Assembly (NCBI GenBank): GCA_902363555.1
Contig: CABJAM010000005.1
Location: 310,001-374,000 of the forward strand
DNA from: Lachnospiraceae bacterium
GTDB lineage: Bacteria > Bacillota > Clostridia > Lachnospirales > Lachnospiraceae
Reading direction: 5' to 3'
DNA length: 64,000 bases
Shown here in pieces: positions 7,743 through 16,293 of this stretch; within the stretch, counting starts at the first letter, position 1, and each line of letters starts with the position of its first letter. The position numbers and the translations under genes are program-made. Under the pieces are notes generated by a model that worked only from the letters and a program-made list of their open reading frames with translations, had not been told where the DNA came from and made no database searches.

Positions 7743-7777
7743 ATTATAACGTGGCGGCCATGCAGTTTTTGTCAAAT
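7743..7777 (-). promoter_or_regulatory. Spo0A-type spoIIG promoter with long spacer
   Basis: On the minus strand TTGACA (7775-7770) is separated from TATAAT (7748-7743) by 21 bp. A TTTTGTCAAA 0A-box-like sequence (7767-7776) overlaps the -35. Bacillus spoIIG has the same arrangement (sigma-A hexamers about 22 bp apart, activated by Spo0A at boxes over the -35). A second partial box TTGTCGCT lies near 7835-7828. Confidence 0.6.
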
Positions 7778-7964
7778 TGGACACGCGAAAACGTAAATAT
7801 TATCTACGTAATTCGCCGGGGAGCGATAGCGACAAGTGGACCCATAAGGCCCCGCCCCCAGCTCCGACCACGATCGTCCGTACTCTCCCGCGGGCCCTCG
7901 CTGTCTATCGTCTGCGGATGAAGCGACTTTTTTGTTTTGTTTTCTTTTATTATGAGGGAGATGG

Positions 7965-7973
7965 TGGTATAAT
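7965..7973 (+). promoter_or_regulatory. extended -10 promoter for the antitoxin-Fic pair
   Basis: TGGTATAAT (7965-7973) is an extended -10 element. No convincing -35 is seen. It lies 109 bp before the antitoxin start. A second TATAAT is at 8019-8024. Confidence 0.45.
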
Positions 7974-8081
7974 AAGGGTGTAGAGTTGATTAAAGAAATG
8001 GGTTCATCTGGCCTTTTTTATAATGGCGGATAATATGTCCAGGTGGATTTTAGATTTTATAGAGTGTACAGGAGGTTTTGG

Positions 8082-8255
8082 ATGTCTAATATTGACTGGA
8101 TTCTGGCGAATGCCAGGGCTACTATGGAGATGGAAGGTTTTTCTATTCCTGAAGATCTGGAAGTTTTGGGCCGGGAGTGCCTGGAAGGGAAGCTTTCGTT
8201 TACGGAGACGATCGAGGATCTTAAAAAGAAATATATGCAAAAGCCGGTGATGTGA
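8082..8255 (+). CDS. VbhA-like antitoxin of a class I Fic module
   Basis: A 57-residue protein starting at ATG 8082 behind a strong AGGAGG site (SNIDWILANAR...). The upstream ATG at 8043 would run through the ribosome site and is not used. Residues 14-19, TMEMEG, fit the inhibitory-helix motif (S/T)xxxE(G/N) of Fic-inhibiting antitoxins. In class I systems that helix inserts its glutamate into the Fic active site and blocks ATP positioning. The remaining helices fit the small helical VbhA fold. Its stop overlaps the Fic start (TGATG), so the two are translationally coupled. Confidence 0.85.
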   Translation: MSNIDWILANARATMEMEGFSIPEDLEVLGRECLEGKLSFTETIEDLKKKYMQKPVM

Positions 8256-8875
8256 TGGACACGTTGCGAAGCCATGATTATGAGTATGAACATGATGATT
8301 TTTATTGTTATCCCGGCTCCCCGGTGCTTAAAAATAAGCTGAATATTACCGATGGGGAGCTGCTGGAGACGGCGGAACGGGATATTACTTATCTGCGCGC
8401 TCTGGAGGCTGCTCAAAAACATATTCCGGGGCATTTTGACTATGCCCATTTAAAACGGATCCATCGTTTTCTTTTCGGTGATGTATACGACTGGGCTGGA
8501 CAGACCCGGCTGGTGAATATTTCCAAAGGGAACCCTTTTTGTCAGGTTCCTTTTATTGATGCGCAGATGGATCGGATTTCGACACAGCTAAAAAAAGAAA
8601 ATTATTTGAAGGATTTAAAGGACCGCACGATGATCGCTAAACGCCTGGCATATTATTTAGGCGAGATCAATGCGGTCCATCCTTTCCGTGAGGGCAATGG
8701 CCGGGCTCAGCGTATGTTTATTGAGCACCTGGCGCATACGCTGGGTTACCGGCTGGACTTTTCTAAAATCAGCCGCGAAGATATGATATTGGCCAGCTCC
8801 AAAGCTTTTGTCATGGACTATGCCATGTTGGAAAACCTCATCGAAAATATACTTGAAGAAGAAAGAAACATGTAA
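8255..8875 (+). CDS. Fic-family AMPylating toxin
   Basis: A 206-residue Fic protein starting at ATG 8255; an in-frame GTG at 8252 is the alternative. The catalytic motif HPFREGNGRAQR (142-153) matches HxFx(D/E)GNGRxxR completely, with His142 as general base. A YDWAGQTRLVNISKG segment (about 78-92) corresponds to the conserved beta-hairpin flap region. Such enzymes transfer AMP from ATP to hydroxyls of target proteins; VbhT/FicT-type toxins modify DNA gyrase and topoisomerase IV. The target here is unproven. With the preceding antitoxin it forms a two-gene module inserted between the spoIIG operon and an ABC exporter, ending 7 bp from the convergent exporter gene. Confidence 0.93.
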   Translation: MDTLRSHDYEYEHDDFYCYPGSPVLKNKLNITDGELLETAERDITYLRALEAAQKHIPGHFDYAHLKRIHRFLFGDVYDWAGQTRLVNISKGNPFCQVPFIDAQMDRISTQLKKENYLKDLKDRTMIAKRLAYYLGEINAVHPFREGNGRAQRMFIEHLAHTLGYRLDFSKISREDMILASSKAFVMDYAMLENLIENILEEERNM

Positions 8876-8882
8876 AAATGTC

Positions 8883-10697
8883 CTATGCGCCCACCTGCGT
8901 CCGATACATATGCGCGTACTTTCCGTCCAGCGCCATCAGTTCCTGATGGTCGCCCACCTCGGCCACGCGCCCATCTTCGATCAGTATGATCAGGTCCGAA
9001 TCCCGTATGGTCGACAGCCGGTGTGCGATGATAAATGAGGTCCGCCCCCGGGTGATTTTTAACATGGCCTCGCGGATCTTCTGCTCGGTCATTGTATCCA
9101 CTGAGCTGGTAGCTTCGTCCAGAATGAGGATCGGCGCATCCACCAGTACGGCTCTGGCGATGGTGAGCAACTGGCGTTCACCCTGGCTCAAGGCCGCGCC
9201 GCCCTGGGTCAACAGCGTATCATAGCCCTGGGGAAGCCGTCTTATAAACGCATCTGCGCCTGCGGTGACGGCCGCCGCCCGGATGCGCTCCATGGGCACA
9301 TCCTCACGGCCATAGCTGATATTGTCCTTGACACTCATGGCAAAAAGTGCCGTATCCTGTAAAACCACGCCGAAGGCCCGGCGCAGCTCGCTCATCCGGT
9401 AATCTCTCAGATCATGGCCATCCAGCAAAATCCTTCCTTCATCCACATCATAAAACCGTGTCAAAAGATGGGTCAGCGTCGTCTTTCCGGAGCCGGTGGT
9501 GCCCACGATGGCTGTCCGGGTTCCCGCAGGTATGGACAAACTGACATCCTTTAAAACCGGCGCACTGGCATCATAGCCAAAGGTCACATGCTCCAGCCGA
9601 ATGTCTCCACCGGGATTTTCAATACTCAGTGCGTCGGGAGCATCCTCCGGCTCCGGCGTCTCGTCGAGTACCTGGAAAATACGCTCAGCCCCGGCCACTG
9701 CGGTCTGAAAATTATTGTAAATATTGGCAATATCCACAAAGGGTCTGGCAAACTGCCGGGAGTAGAGTAAAAAGCTGGATATCATGCCCACCGTGATCAT
9801 TCCCCCGGCCGCCATCATTCCGCTGATAATGGCAATACTCACATAACTCAGGTTATTGATCACATTCGTAATGGGCATAAGATACCCTGACCAGATCAGC
9901 GCCCGGGTGGCTACGGCCCGAAACTTCTCATTATTCTCATCAAACTGCTCGATCATCCGATGTTCCCTGGAAAAAGCCTTGACCATGCTCAATCCGGAAA
10001 TACTTTCCTCGATCTGACCGTTGAGCTTTCCAAGAATCTCCTGCTGCCGTGCAAACAGCTTGCGCGTTCTTTTGGTGATCGTCCGGGTCAGAATAAATAC
10101 AAGCACCACCGACACTAAAGCCACGCAGGTCAACGGCACGTTCTGACTGAGCATGATCACAAAAACACCGACGATGGTAAAACCGTAAACCATAAGCTGC
10201 GACAGGGAATCCGAGATGGTCGTGCTGATATTATCCACGTCATTGGTCAGACGGCTCATAAGCTCGCCATGCTGATGGGTATCAAAGAAAGCCAGGGGCA
10301 GCTTTTTCATAGCTTTAAACAGAGCCGTCCGGATATGGAGGATCATCCGCTGACCGATAGAGGCCATAAAATACTGCTGCAAAAACCGCACAAGCCAATC
10401 TGCCACATAAAGCCCAAGCAGAAGCCCTAAAAGCCACAGCGCCGGCTCTCCCGCATCGATGGCATTAACTGCGCGTCCGATCAAAAACGGCGATAATATG
10501 GCCGAGACACAGGCAAAGGCCGACAAAAGCAAGATCCAGCCAAGACCGCCTCTCTGCCCCCGGGTCAGCTCCCACAGCCGCAGCAGCGTGCCCCTCATAT
10601 CCTTTGGTTTTACTACCGGCATCCCCCGGCGCATAGCGCCCATTTTAGGCCCCGGCGGTACGGCGCCGTTAAATGTATTTTTCTGATTTTCAGCCAA
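8883..10697 (-). CDS. heterodimeric ABC exporter, subunit with catalytic Walker B
   Basis: An about 604-residue exporter half-transporter with six membrane helices (about 55-325) followed by one ATPase domain. Numbering from the upstream GTG at 10706: Walker A GTTGSGKTT (402-410), Walker B ILILDE with Glu531, and His561 in the H-loop are intact. The signature is LSQGE (506-510) instead of LSGGQ. It overlaps the upstream subunit gene by 8-17 bp. A GGGGGTG site sits 6 nt before TTG 10697, which I prefer to GTG 10706. Together with its partner it should form a drug or lipid exporter of the LmrCD/TM287-288 type. The cargo cannot be predicted. Confidence 0.93.
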   Translation of the reverse strand: MAENQKNTFNGAVPPGPKMGAMRRGMPVVKPKDMRGTLLRLWELTRGQRGGLGWILLLSAFACVSAILSPFLIGRAVNAIDAGEPALWLLGLLLGLYVADWLVRFLQQYFMASIGQRMILHIRTALFKAMKKLPLAFFDTHQHGELMSRLTNDVDNISTTISDSLSQLMVYGFTIVGVFVIMLSQNVPLTCVALVSVVLVFILTRTITKRTRKLFARQQEILGKLNGQIEESISGLSMVKAFSREHRMIEQFDENNEKFRAVATRALIWSGYLMPITNVINNLSYVSIAIISGMMAAGGMITVGMISSFLLYSRQFARPFVDIANIYNNFQTAVAGAERIFQVLDETPEPEDAPDALSIENPGGDIRLEHVTFGYDASAPVLKDVSLSIPAGTRTAIVGTTGSGKTTLTHLLTRFYDVDEGRILLDGHDLRDYRMSELRRAFGVVLQDTALFAMSVKDNISYGREDVPMERIRAAAVTAGADAFIRRLPQGYDTLLTQGGAALSQGERQLLTIARAVLVDAPILILDEATSSVDTMTEQKIREAMLKITRGRTSFIIAHRLSTIRDSDLIILIEDGRVAEVGDHQELMALDGKYAHMYRTQVGA

Positions 10698-12405
10698 TGT
10701 CCACACCCCCGATCTGTGATCTGTAAATCTCCTGGTATTGCCGGCAGCTCTTCATCAACGCGTCGTGGGTTCCAAAGCCGCACAACCGGCCGTCCTCCAT
10801 GCACAGTATTTTATCTGCCCGCATAACAGTGGAGATCCGCTGGCTGATCAGCAGCACCGTCATGCCCCGGATTTCCCGGTTCAGGCCATCCAGCACATTT
10901 TTTTCAGTATCCGCATCCAGTGCGCTTGTGCAGTCGTCCAAAATAAGCACCTTCGGCCGTTTCACCAAAGCTCTGGCAATAGAGATCCGCTGCTTCTGCC
11001 CGCCGGACAGATTGACACCGCCCTGACCCAGTTGTGTTTCATAGCTGGAAGGAAAACCGGCGATAAAATCATGGGCGCAGGCGATCTTAGCCGCCGAAAT
11101 CAACTGAGCATCCGCAGCCTCCATATCTCCCCATCTTAAATTTTCCGCGATCGTACCGGAAAAAAGCAGGGCCTTTTGAGGTACCACCGCCACAGCATTG
11201 CGCAAAGTATCCACATCCATACAGGTCACATCCCGCCCATCCATCAGCACCTGACCGCTGGTAGCGTCATAAAATCTTGGAACAAGCTGTACCAGTGTAC
11301 TTTTTCCGGAGCCGGTGGGCCCTATAATACCGATGATCTCACCGCTGTTTACATGAAAAACCAGATCTTCCACAGCGGCCCTGGACGTTCCCGCATAGGC
11401 AAAGGTCACATTCTTAAATGTAATATCGCCGCTGACCTTAAAAGCCTCCGGCTGACGGACAGGCTTTTGAACCGGTTCTTCATCAAGAATCTCCTGAACG
11501 CGGCGTGAGGACGCCATGGCCCGGACCGCATTATTTAAAATATTCGCTACCATCCCCAGGGCAAAAAGTATCTGTGTCATATAGTTCACAGAAGCCATCA
11601 GCCGTCCGATCTGTCCGGCATCCTGGCGCTGTGAAAGGAAAAGCAGAATAATGATCCCCAGATTCACCGTCAGATTAATGAGCGGTGAAAATATGGCCAA
11701 TATCCGCATGGCACTTACTCCGGCATCGGCAAAATCCCCCGCGGCCTGGATAAACTTTGCTTCCTCCGTAGCCTCTGCATTGAACGCCTTGACCACGCGT
11801 ATGGAGGTGAGAAACTCACGGCTCACATCATTGAGCTTATCCAGACGCTCCTGGAGCCGTCCAAACCTTGGATAGCCCAGCTTCATATTGGCAGCGATAA
11901 GAATGGCGGAGATCCCCAAAATTGCAGCCATTACCGGAAACTGCCGGGGCGTCTGGATAATTATAAGAATAATGGCACCGATACATGTGATGGGCGCTTT
12001 GAACATGATACGCATAATGCCATTGATAAAATTCTGGATCTGAGTCACATCATTGGTAATCCGGGTTATGATCGATGAAGGCTCCAGCCGGTCAATATTT
12101 TCAAAAGATAAGGTCTGGACCTTCCTGTACATATCCCCCCGCAGCTCCATGCCGATCGTCTGAGATGTATGGCTGGCAAAAATATTGCGCATCACCGCTC
12201 CGACGGCCCCCAGAGCCGTTACCGCCAGCATAATAAGACCATAGTGGAAAATCTGTGAAAAATCCTGGTTCTTAACCCCTTCGTCGACCACGTAGGACAT
12301 GAGCGCCGGCTGGGCCAGATCGGCAAAGGTCTCCACAGATAAAAAAAGAAGACCTGCAATAAATATCCATATATGTCTGCGGATATAGTGAAACATCAAC
12401 TTCAT
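10690..12405 (-). CDS. heterodimeric ABC exporter, subunit with degenerate ATPase site
   Basis: A 571-residue half-transporter, first gene of the pair. Membrane helices span about residues 12-300. The ATPase domain has Walker A GPTGSGKST (362-370) and a canonical LSGGQ signature (466-470). Walker B ends in Asp (VLILDD, Asp491) instead of the catalytic Glu, and the H-loop has Gln522 (SQRIS) instead of His. Its own nucleotide site therefore should bind but hardly hydrolyse ATP, while the LSGGQ completes the active site of the partner. This split is typical of heterodimeric exporters. It follows ftsZ after a strong terminator, so it has its own unit. Confidence 0.93.
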   Translation of the reverse strand: MKLMFHYIRRHIWIFIAGLLFLSVETFADLAQPALMSYVVDEGVKNQDFSQIFHYGLIMLAVTALGAVGAVMRNIFASHTSQTIGMELRGDMYRKVQTLSFENIDRLEPSSIITRITNDVTQIQNFINGIMRIMFKAPITCIGAIILIIIQTPRQFPVMAAILGISAILIAANMKLGYPRFGRLQERLDKLNDVSREFLTSIRVVKAFNAEATEEAKFIQAAGDFADAGVSAMRILAIFSPLINLTVNLGIIILLFLSQRQDAGQIGRLMASVNYMTQILFALGMVANILNNAVRAMASSRRVQEILDEEPVQKPVRQPEAFKVSGDITFKNVTFAYAGTSRAAVEDLVFHVNSGEIIGIIGPTGSGKSTLVQLVPRFYDATSGQVLMDGRDVTCMDVDTLRNAVAVVPQKALLFSGTIAENLRWGDMEAADAQLISAAKIACAHDFIAGFPSSYETQLGQGGVNLSGGQKQRISIARALVKRPKVLILDDCTSALDADTEKNVLDGLNREIRGMTVLLISQRISTVMRADKILCMEDGRLCGFGTHDALMKSCRQYQEIYRSQIGGVDIG

Positions 12406-12443
12406 GGCGGATTTGCCCCTCCCTTTATTGGTTCATTGCTTCT

Positions 12444-12518
12444 TGAAAAAAAGTTCAGATAATAATGTGCTCTCACGCCGGGTTTTACCGACGCCAGAGC
12501 GCATCATTATCTGAACTT
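12444..12518 (-). terminator. intrinsic terminator of ftsZ
   Basis: A long imperfect inverted repeat (12451-12479 with 12490-12518, about 28 bp with a few wobbles) is followed on the minus strand by seven T residues (12450-12444). It ends the ftsZ transcript. A short direct repeat ATTATCTGAACYTAAAATT occurs at 12506 and again near 12534. Confidence 0.85.
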
Positions 12519-12571
12519 AAAATTCTAAACCTGATTATCTGAACCTAAAATTAATTCTACGATTCAGTTAA

Positions 12572-13702
12572 TTATCTCTTCTGTAAAAAGCTGGGGATCT
12601 GAATCGTGCTGCTTCCCGGAGCTTCCTTGCGCGGAGCAAAGCTTGGCTGAACCGGCGTAGGATTGGAGCTTCTGAAGGACCCTGGTACAGAACCCGGGAA
12701 TGTAGGCTTTTCAGCTTTCTTCGTATAAGCGGCACCCTGACCGGCGCTGGCTACTTCCTCCAGGCCTGTGGCGATAACCGTAATCTTTGCGGTATCCGGT
12801 GTCGTATCATCATACATGGCACCAAAGATGATGTTGGCGGACTCTCCGGCCAGCTCTTCCACATAGGTAGCAGCCTCGTTCGCCTCGATCAGACCGATAT
12901 CACCGGAAATATTAATGATGATATCCGTAGCGCCCTCGATGGTCGTCTCAAGGAGCGGGCTTGTGATCGCCTGCTTAACAGCGTCGATCGCCTTATCATC
13001 GCCATGGCCTTCGCCGATACCGATATGGGCAATACCCTTGTCCTTCATAACTGTCTGGATATCTGCAAAGTCCAGATTGATAAGACCAGGCAGATTAATA
13101 AGGTCGGTGATACCCTGAACGCCCTGCTGTAACACTTCATCGGCTTTTTTAAGAGCTTCCGGCATGCTTGTCCGGCGGTCAACGATCTCAAGTAACTTAT
13201 CATTAGGAATTACAATCAATGTATCGACACTTTCTTTTAACCGCTCGATACCCTGGATCGCATTATTCATACGCTGCTTGGCTTCAAATCTGAAAGGCTT
13301 GGTCACAACACCAACGGTGAGGATACCCATCTCCTTTGCAAGTCCTGCGATCACCGGTGCAGCGCCTGTACCTGTTCCGCCGCCCATGCCGCATGTAACG
13401 AATACCATATCCGCACCTTTCATAAGTTCGGAAAGGTCCTCCAGGTTTTCTTCTGCCGCTTTGGCACCTACTTCCGGTTTAGCACCGGCGCCAAGACCCT
13501 TTGTCAGCTTCTCACCTATCTGAACGAGCTGTCCGGCCTTGCACATCTGAAGTGCCTGTTTATCTGTATTTATACCGATAAATTCCACACCAATAATATT
13601 TTCATCAACCATTCTGTTTACCGCATTGTTTCCTGCACCGCCAACACCAATCACAAGAATCTTTGCGGCTGCGTCCATTTCATTTGTCTTTATCTCAAGC
13701 AA
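12572..13702 (-). CDS. ftsZ: cell division GTPase FtsZ
   Basis: The tubulin-like GTPase that polymerises into the division ring. It has 376 residues, with GVGGAGNNAVNRM (19-31) and the tubulin signature GMGGGTGTGAAP (105-116). A variable Pro/Ser-rich linker follows, and the C-terminal peptide IQIPSFLQKR binds partners such as FtsA/SepF. The start is TTG at 13702, 8 nt after a strong AAAGGAGG. The internal ATG (Met9) has no ribosome site. It is the last gene of the dcw cluster, but with its own promoter upstream and terminator downstream. Confidence 0.97.
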   Translation of the reverse strand: MLEIKTNEMDAAAKILVIGVGGAGNNAVNRMVDENIIGVEFIGINTDKQALQMCKAGQLVQIGEKLTKGLGAGAKPEVGAKAAEENLEDLSELMKGADMVFVTCGMGGGTGTGAAPVIAGLAKEMGILTVGVVTKPFRFEAKQRMNNAIQGIERLKESVDTLIVIPNDKLLEIVDRRTSMPEALKKADEVLQQGVQGITDLINLPGLINLDFADIQTVMKDKGIAHIGIGEGHGDDKAIDAVKQAITSPLLETTIEGATDIIINISGDIGLIEANEAATYVEELAGESANIIFGAMYDDTTPDTAKITVIATGLEEVASAGQGAAYTKKAEKPTFPGSVPGSFRSSNPTPVQPSFAPRKEAPGSSTIQIPSFLQKR

Positions 13703-13752
13703 GAGTACGTCCTCCTTTAATATTAATCTTCTGGTTTTGTCTTCTATACTAT

Positions 13753-13781
13753 ATAATATATTTTTTTCGGGAATTTTTCAA
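13753..13781 (-). promoter_or_regulatory. sigma-A promoter of ftsZ
   Basis: On the minus strand TTGAAA (13781-13776), 17 bp, TATTAT (13758-13753). It lies in the A/T-rich gap after divIB and allows ftsZ to be expressed apart from the upstream murein genes. Confidence 0.65.
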
Positions 13782-13836
13782 CTACTATTTAAGAATCTTT
13801 CGTAAAAAATATCAAATTTCCGTCATTTCCCATCGA

Positions 13837-13860
13837 GTTACAGTTCGGAGGGCCGAACTG
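13837..13860. repeat. short GTTAC-type inverted repeat
   Basis: GTTACAGTTCGG followed by CCGAACTG forms an 8-bp stem (13841-13848 with 13853-13860). A member of the short intergenic family also found in eight other gaps of the window; it lies just beyond the divIB stop. Confidence 0.6.
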
Positions 13861-13868
13861 CTGCCCAT

Positions 13869-14927
13869 TTACTCTTTCGTAAACACGATGGAGTCCTTTG
13901 TTGAATCATAATTTTCCAGGTGCAGCGTTCCCTTCAGGCCCTCTAACTGAGGGAGCAGATTCCTTAATTCAGATATTTTATCCTCGATATTCCTGGAATT
14001 TCCAAGGAGTACCTGGATATCTCCCATCTGCATGCTCATGGTGGAATCCTCCTTAAAGGTAACCTTGTCGATGGTAAGCTCATGCTTATTGAGCAGTAAC
14101 GTCAGAGATAAAAGAGCGTCATAAATACTTTTGTCCTCCACAGACAATTCGGTATTTAATTCCAGGCTTTCAAACGTCAGCCCATCGATGAGAGGCACAT
14201 CAGTCTGCCTTGTTCCATCGATTTCACAGATCATCCCGTCTGTATCGAAATAAACATATTGCCCGCCACTTTCTATACATCCGATAATGAGCTTTTCAAC
14301 GACCTGGATATTAATCGTATCGCGGCCGCCGATATCGATATGGATCGCATCGATAAATGGGATATCCTCCACCTTCAAATTCCGATTCTGCAGATAGAAA
14401 AGAATTGTATTATGAGATTGCTCATCATAATGGATCAGATCCAATATCTCTTCTTTTGTGTAACGTGTGTTTCCCTGCATGTTTACTGTCTTTATGCGGA
14501 ACAGAAAAATAAAGAGAAGGACAAGTACTGCGATCACCGCGGCCCCTATGGCCAGCCGCTTCAGCAGTTTTAATCCCCGCTGTTTTCTCAGCTTACGCGC
14601 ATGGGCCTGCCTTCGGCTGGGAGAACTGCGGCCTCCGCCATTTTGAGGCGCGTCGCCGTCCGCCTCCGGATGCGATATATCCTGCGACGCAGCCTCGGCA
14701 TCCGCGCGCTGACTTCGCCGGTGCACGGCACTACTTTCCGCCTCCGGACGCGGCTTTCGCCGCGCCGGCCCGCTCCCGCCGGTATCCGTCTGGGGCCGCG
14801 GCCGTTTTTTCTTCGGCCTGGGCGGACTTATCTCATCGTCATCCAGATCATCGTACCAGATGTCGTCACTGTCCACTTTTTTCTTTTTTCTCACCTTATG
14901 CGTAGCTTCTTGTCTGTCTTTTTCCAT
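13869..14927 (-). CDS. divIB: cell division protein DivIB/FtsQ
   Basis: A 352-residue bitopic division protein. A long charged, low-complexity cytoplasmic segment (1-120, rich in K, R, D and P) precedes one membrane helix (about 126-144). A POTRA domain starting at VNMQGNTRYTKEEIL (148-162) and the FtsQ beta domain follow. In Gram-positives DivIB stabilises the FtsL-DivIC complex and couples it to the septal transpeptidase. The cytoplasmic tail is longer than in Bacillus. It lies 17 bp after murA and just ahead of ftsZ, the usual place. Confidence 0.93.
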   Translation of the reverse strand: MEKDRQEATHKVRKKKKVDSDDIWYDDLDDDEISPPRPKKKRPRPQTDTGGSGPARRKPRPEAESSAVHRRSQRADAEAASQDISHPEADGDAPQNGGGRSSPSRRQAHARKLRKQRGLKLLKRLAIGAAVIAVLVLLFIFLFRIKTVNMQGNTRYTKEEILDLIHYDEQSHNTILFYLQNRNLKVEDIPFIDAIHIDIGGRDTINIQVVEKLIIGCIESGGQYVYFDTDGMICEIDGTRQTDVPLIDGLTFESLELNTELSVEDKSIYDALLSLTLLLNKHELTIDKVTFKEDSTMSMQMGDIQVLLGNSRNIEDKISELRNLLPQLEGLKGTLHLENYDSTKDSIVFTKE

Positions 14928-14944
14928 TATATTATCACCTGATT

Positions 14945-16195
14945 TTATATCCTTCGGATATCTGCGCCAAGGGATGTCAGATCACCGCAAATATCCTGGT
15001 ATCCGCGTTCGATATAGATGGAGCCGTCGACCTTCGTATCACCTTCTGCCATTAGGCCTGCAATCACAAGTGCCGCTCCGCCTCTAAGATCTCCGGCACA
15101 GACATTACTGCCATGGAGCGCGCTCACACCGCGTATAACCGCCTTATTCTCATTTATGAGTACATCCGCACCCATTTTCCGGATCTGAGGAACAATCTTA
15201 AACCGGTCCTCAAAAATATTTTCATAGATGGTACTCTCACCTCTGGCCGCCAGAAGGCAGACCATGATCTGAGATTGCATATCCGTTGGAAAGCCCGGAA
15301 ATGGCTGCGTATGAATACTTTCCAAAGGTAGGATCATCTGGGGGGCAATGACCCGGACCTGCCGCTTCTGCACAATAATGCCGCAGCCCATATTGGCCAG
15401 GGCATCCAATGTGGAGCGTATATCCTTCTCATCAATATCATAGACGAGAACATTGCCGCCGGTAGCTGCCGCTGCCGCCAGATAAGTGCCTGCCACGATC
15501 CGGTCCGCCATCACTGTGTAGGAGATGCTCTTTAGCGCCTTTACGCCGTGAATGATGATCTGGCTGGTGCCCATGCCGTGGATCTGCGCGCCCATCTGAT
15601 TTAGAAACAGGCACATATCCACAATCTCCGGCTCCTTGGCCGCATGACGGATCGTCGTCGTTCCCCTGGCAAGCACAGCAGCAAGGATGACATTTTCAGT
15701 CGCCCCGACGCTGGGATAGGGGAAATCAATATCTGCCCCCGTAAGGCCGGTGGTTTTACAGCAAAAGCCGGTTTCCTCCACCTCCACAGAAACATTCATT
15801 TTCTCAAGGGCGTTCAGATGCAGGTCCACCGGCCGCTTTCCTATACAGCAGCCACCGGGCCACGGCAGATATACATACTTTTCTCTGCCCAGAACCGCGC
15901 CCATGAGCATTACGGAGGAACGCATGGAAGCCGCATCCTCCTCGGAGATTATGCCTGAAAGATCCGGTGACGTATCGATAACGACACAGTCATCCTCAAC
16001 CTGTGTATGGCAGCCCATATTCTCCAGTATTTTAATCATATTATAAACGTCCAGAATTTTCGGACAATTATAAAGCTTTGTCACTCCCCTGGCAAGCAGA
16101 CACGCCGACAAGATCGGCAGAGCCGCATTTTTGGACCCCTGAACACGAATCTCGCCCATGAGGCTGTTTCCGCCGTGAATTTCTAAGGATGCCAA
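14945..16195 (-). CDS. murA: UDP-GlcNAc 1-carboxyvinyltransferase
   Basis: Catalyses the first committed step of peptidoglycan synthesis, adding enolpyruvate from PEP to UDP-GlcNAc. I place the start at TTG 16195. A GGAGGTG site lies 6-8 nt before it, and the longer GTG start at 16210 would begin inside that site. With this start, Lys22-Asn23 (GSKNAALP) and Cys116 (GGCCIGKRPVDLH) fall where the E. coli enzyme has K22, N23 and C115. The protein is 416 residues, normal for the family. Cys at the catalytic loop predicts fosfomycin sensitivity of this enzyme. A second murA is common in Firmicutes but is not in the window. Confidence 0.95.
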   Translation of the reverse strand: MASLEIHGGNSLMGEIRVQGSKNAALPILSACLLARGVTKLYNCPKILDVYNMIKILENMGCHTQVEDDCVVIDTSPDLSGIISEEDAASMRSSVMLMGAVLGREKYVYLPWPGGCCIGKRPVDLHLNALEKMNVSVEVEETGFCCKTTGLTGADIDFPYPSVGATENVILAAVLARGTTTIRHAAKEPEIVDMCLFLNQMGAQIHGMGTSQIIIHGVKALKSISYTVMADRIVAGTYLAAAAATGGNVLVYDIDEKDIRSTLDALANMGCGIIVQKRQVRVIAPQMILPLESIHTQPFPGFPTDMQSQIMVCLLAARGESTIYENIFEDRFKIVPQIRKMGADVLINENKAVIRGVSALHGSNVCAGDLRGGAALVIAGLMAEGDTKVDGSIYIERGYQDICGDLTSLGADIRRI

Positions 16196-16293
16196 TACCG
16201 ACACCTCCACAGGCTGTGCTATATAATACTATATGCAGCCACCTTACAGAAAGTGTCAAAAAAAGATCAGCAGGTCAAAACTGTTGCAAAGGG

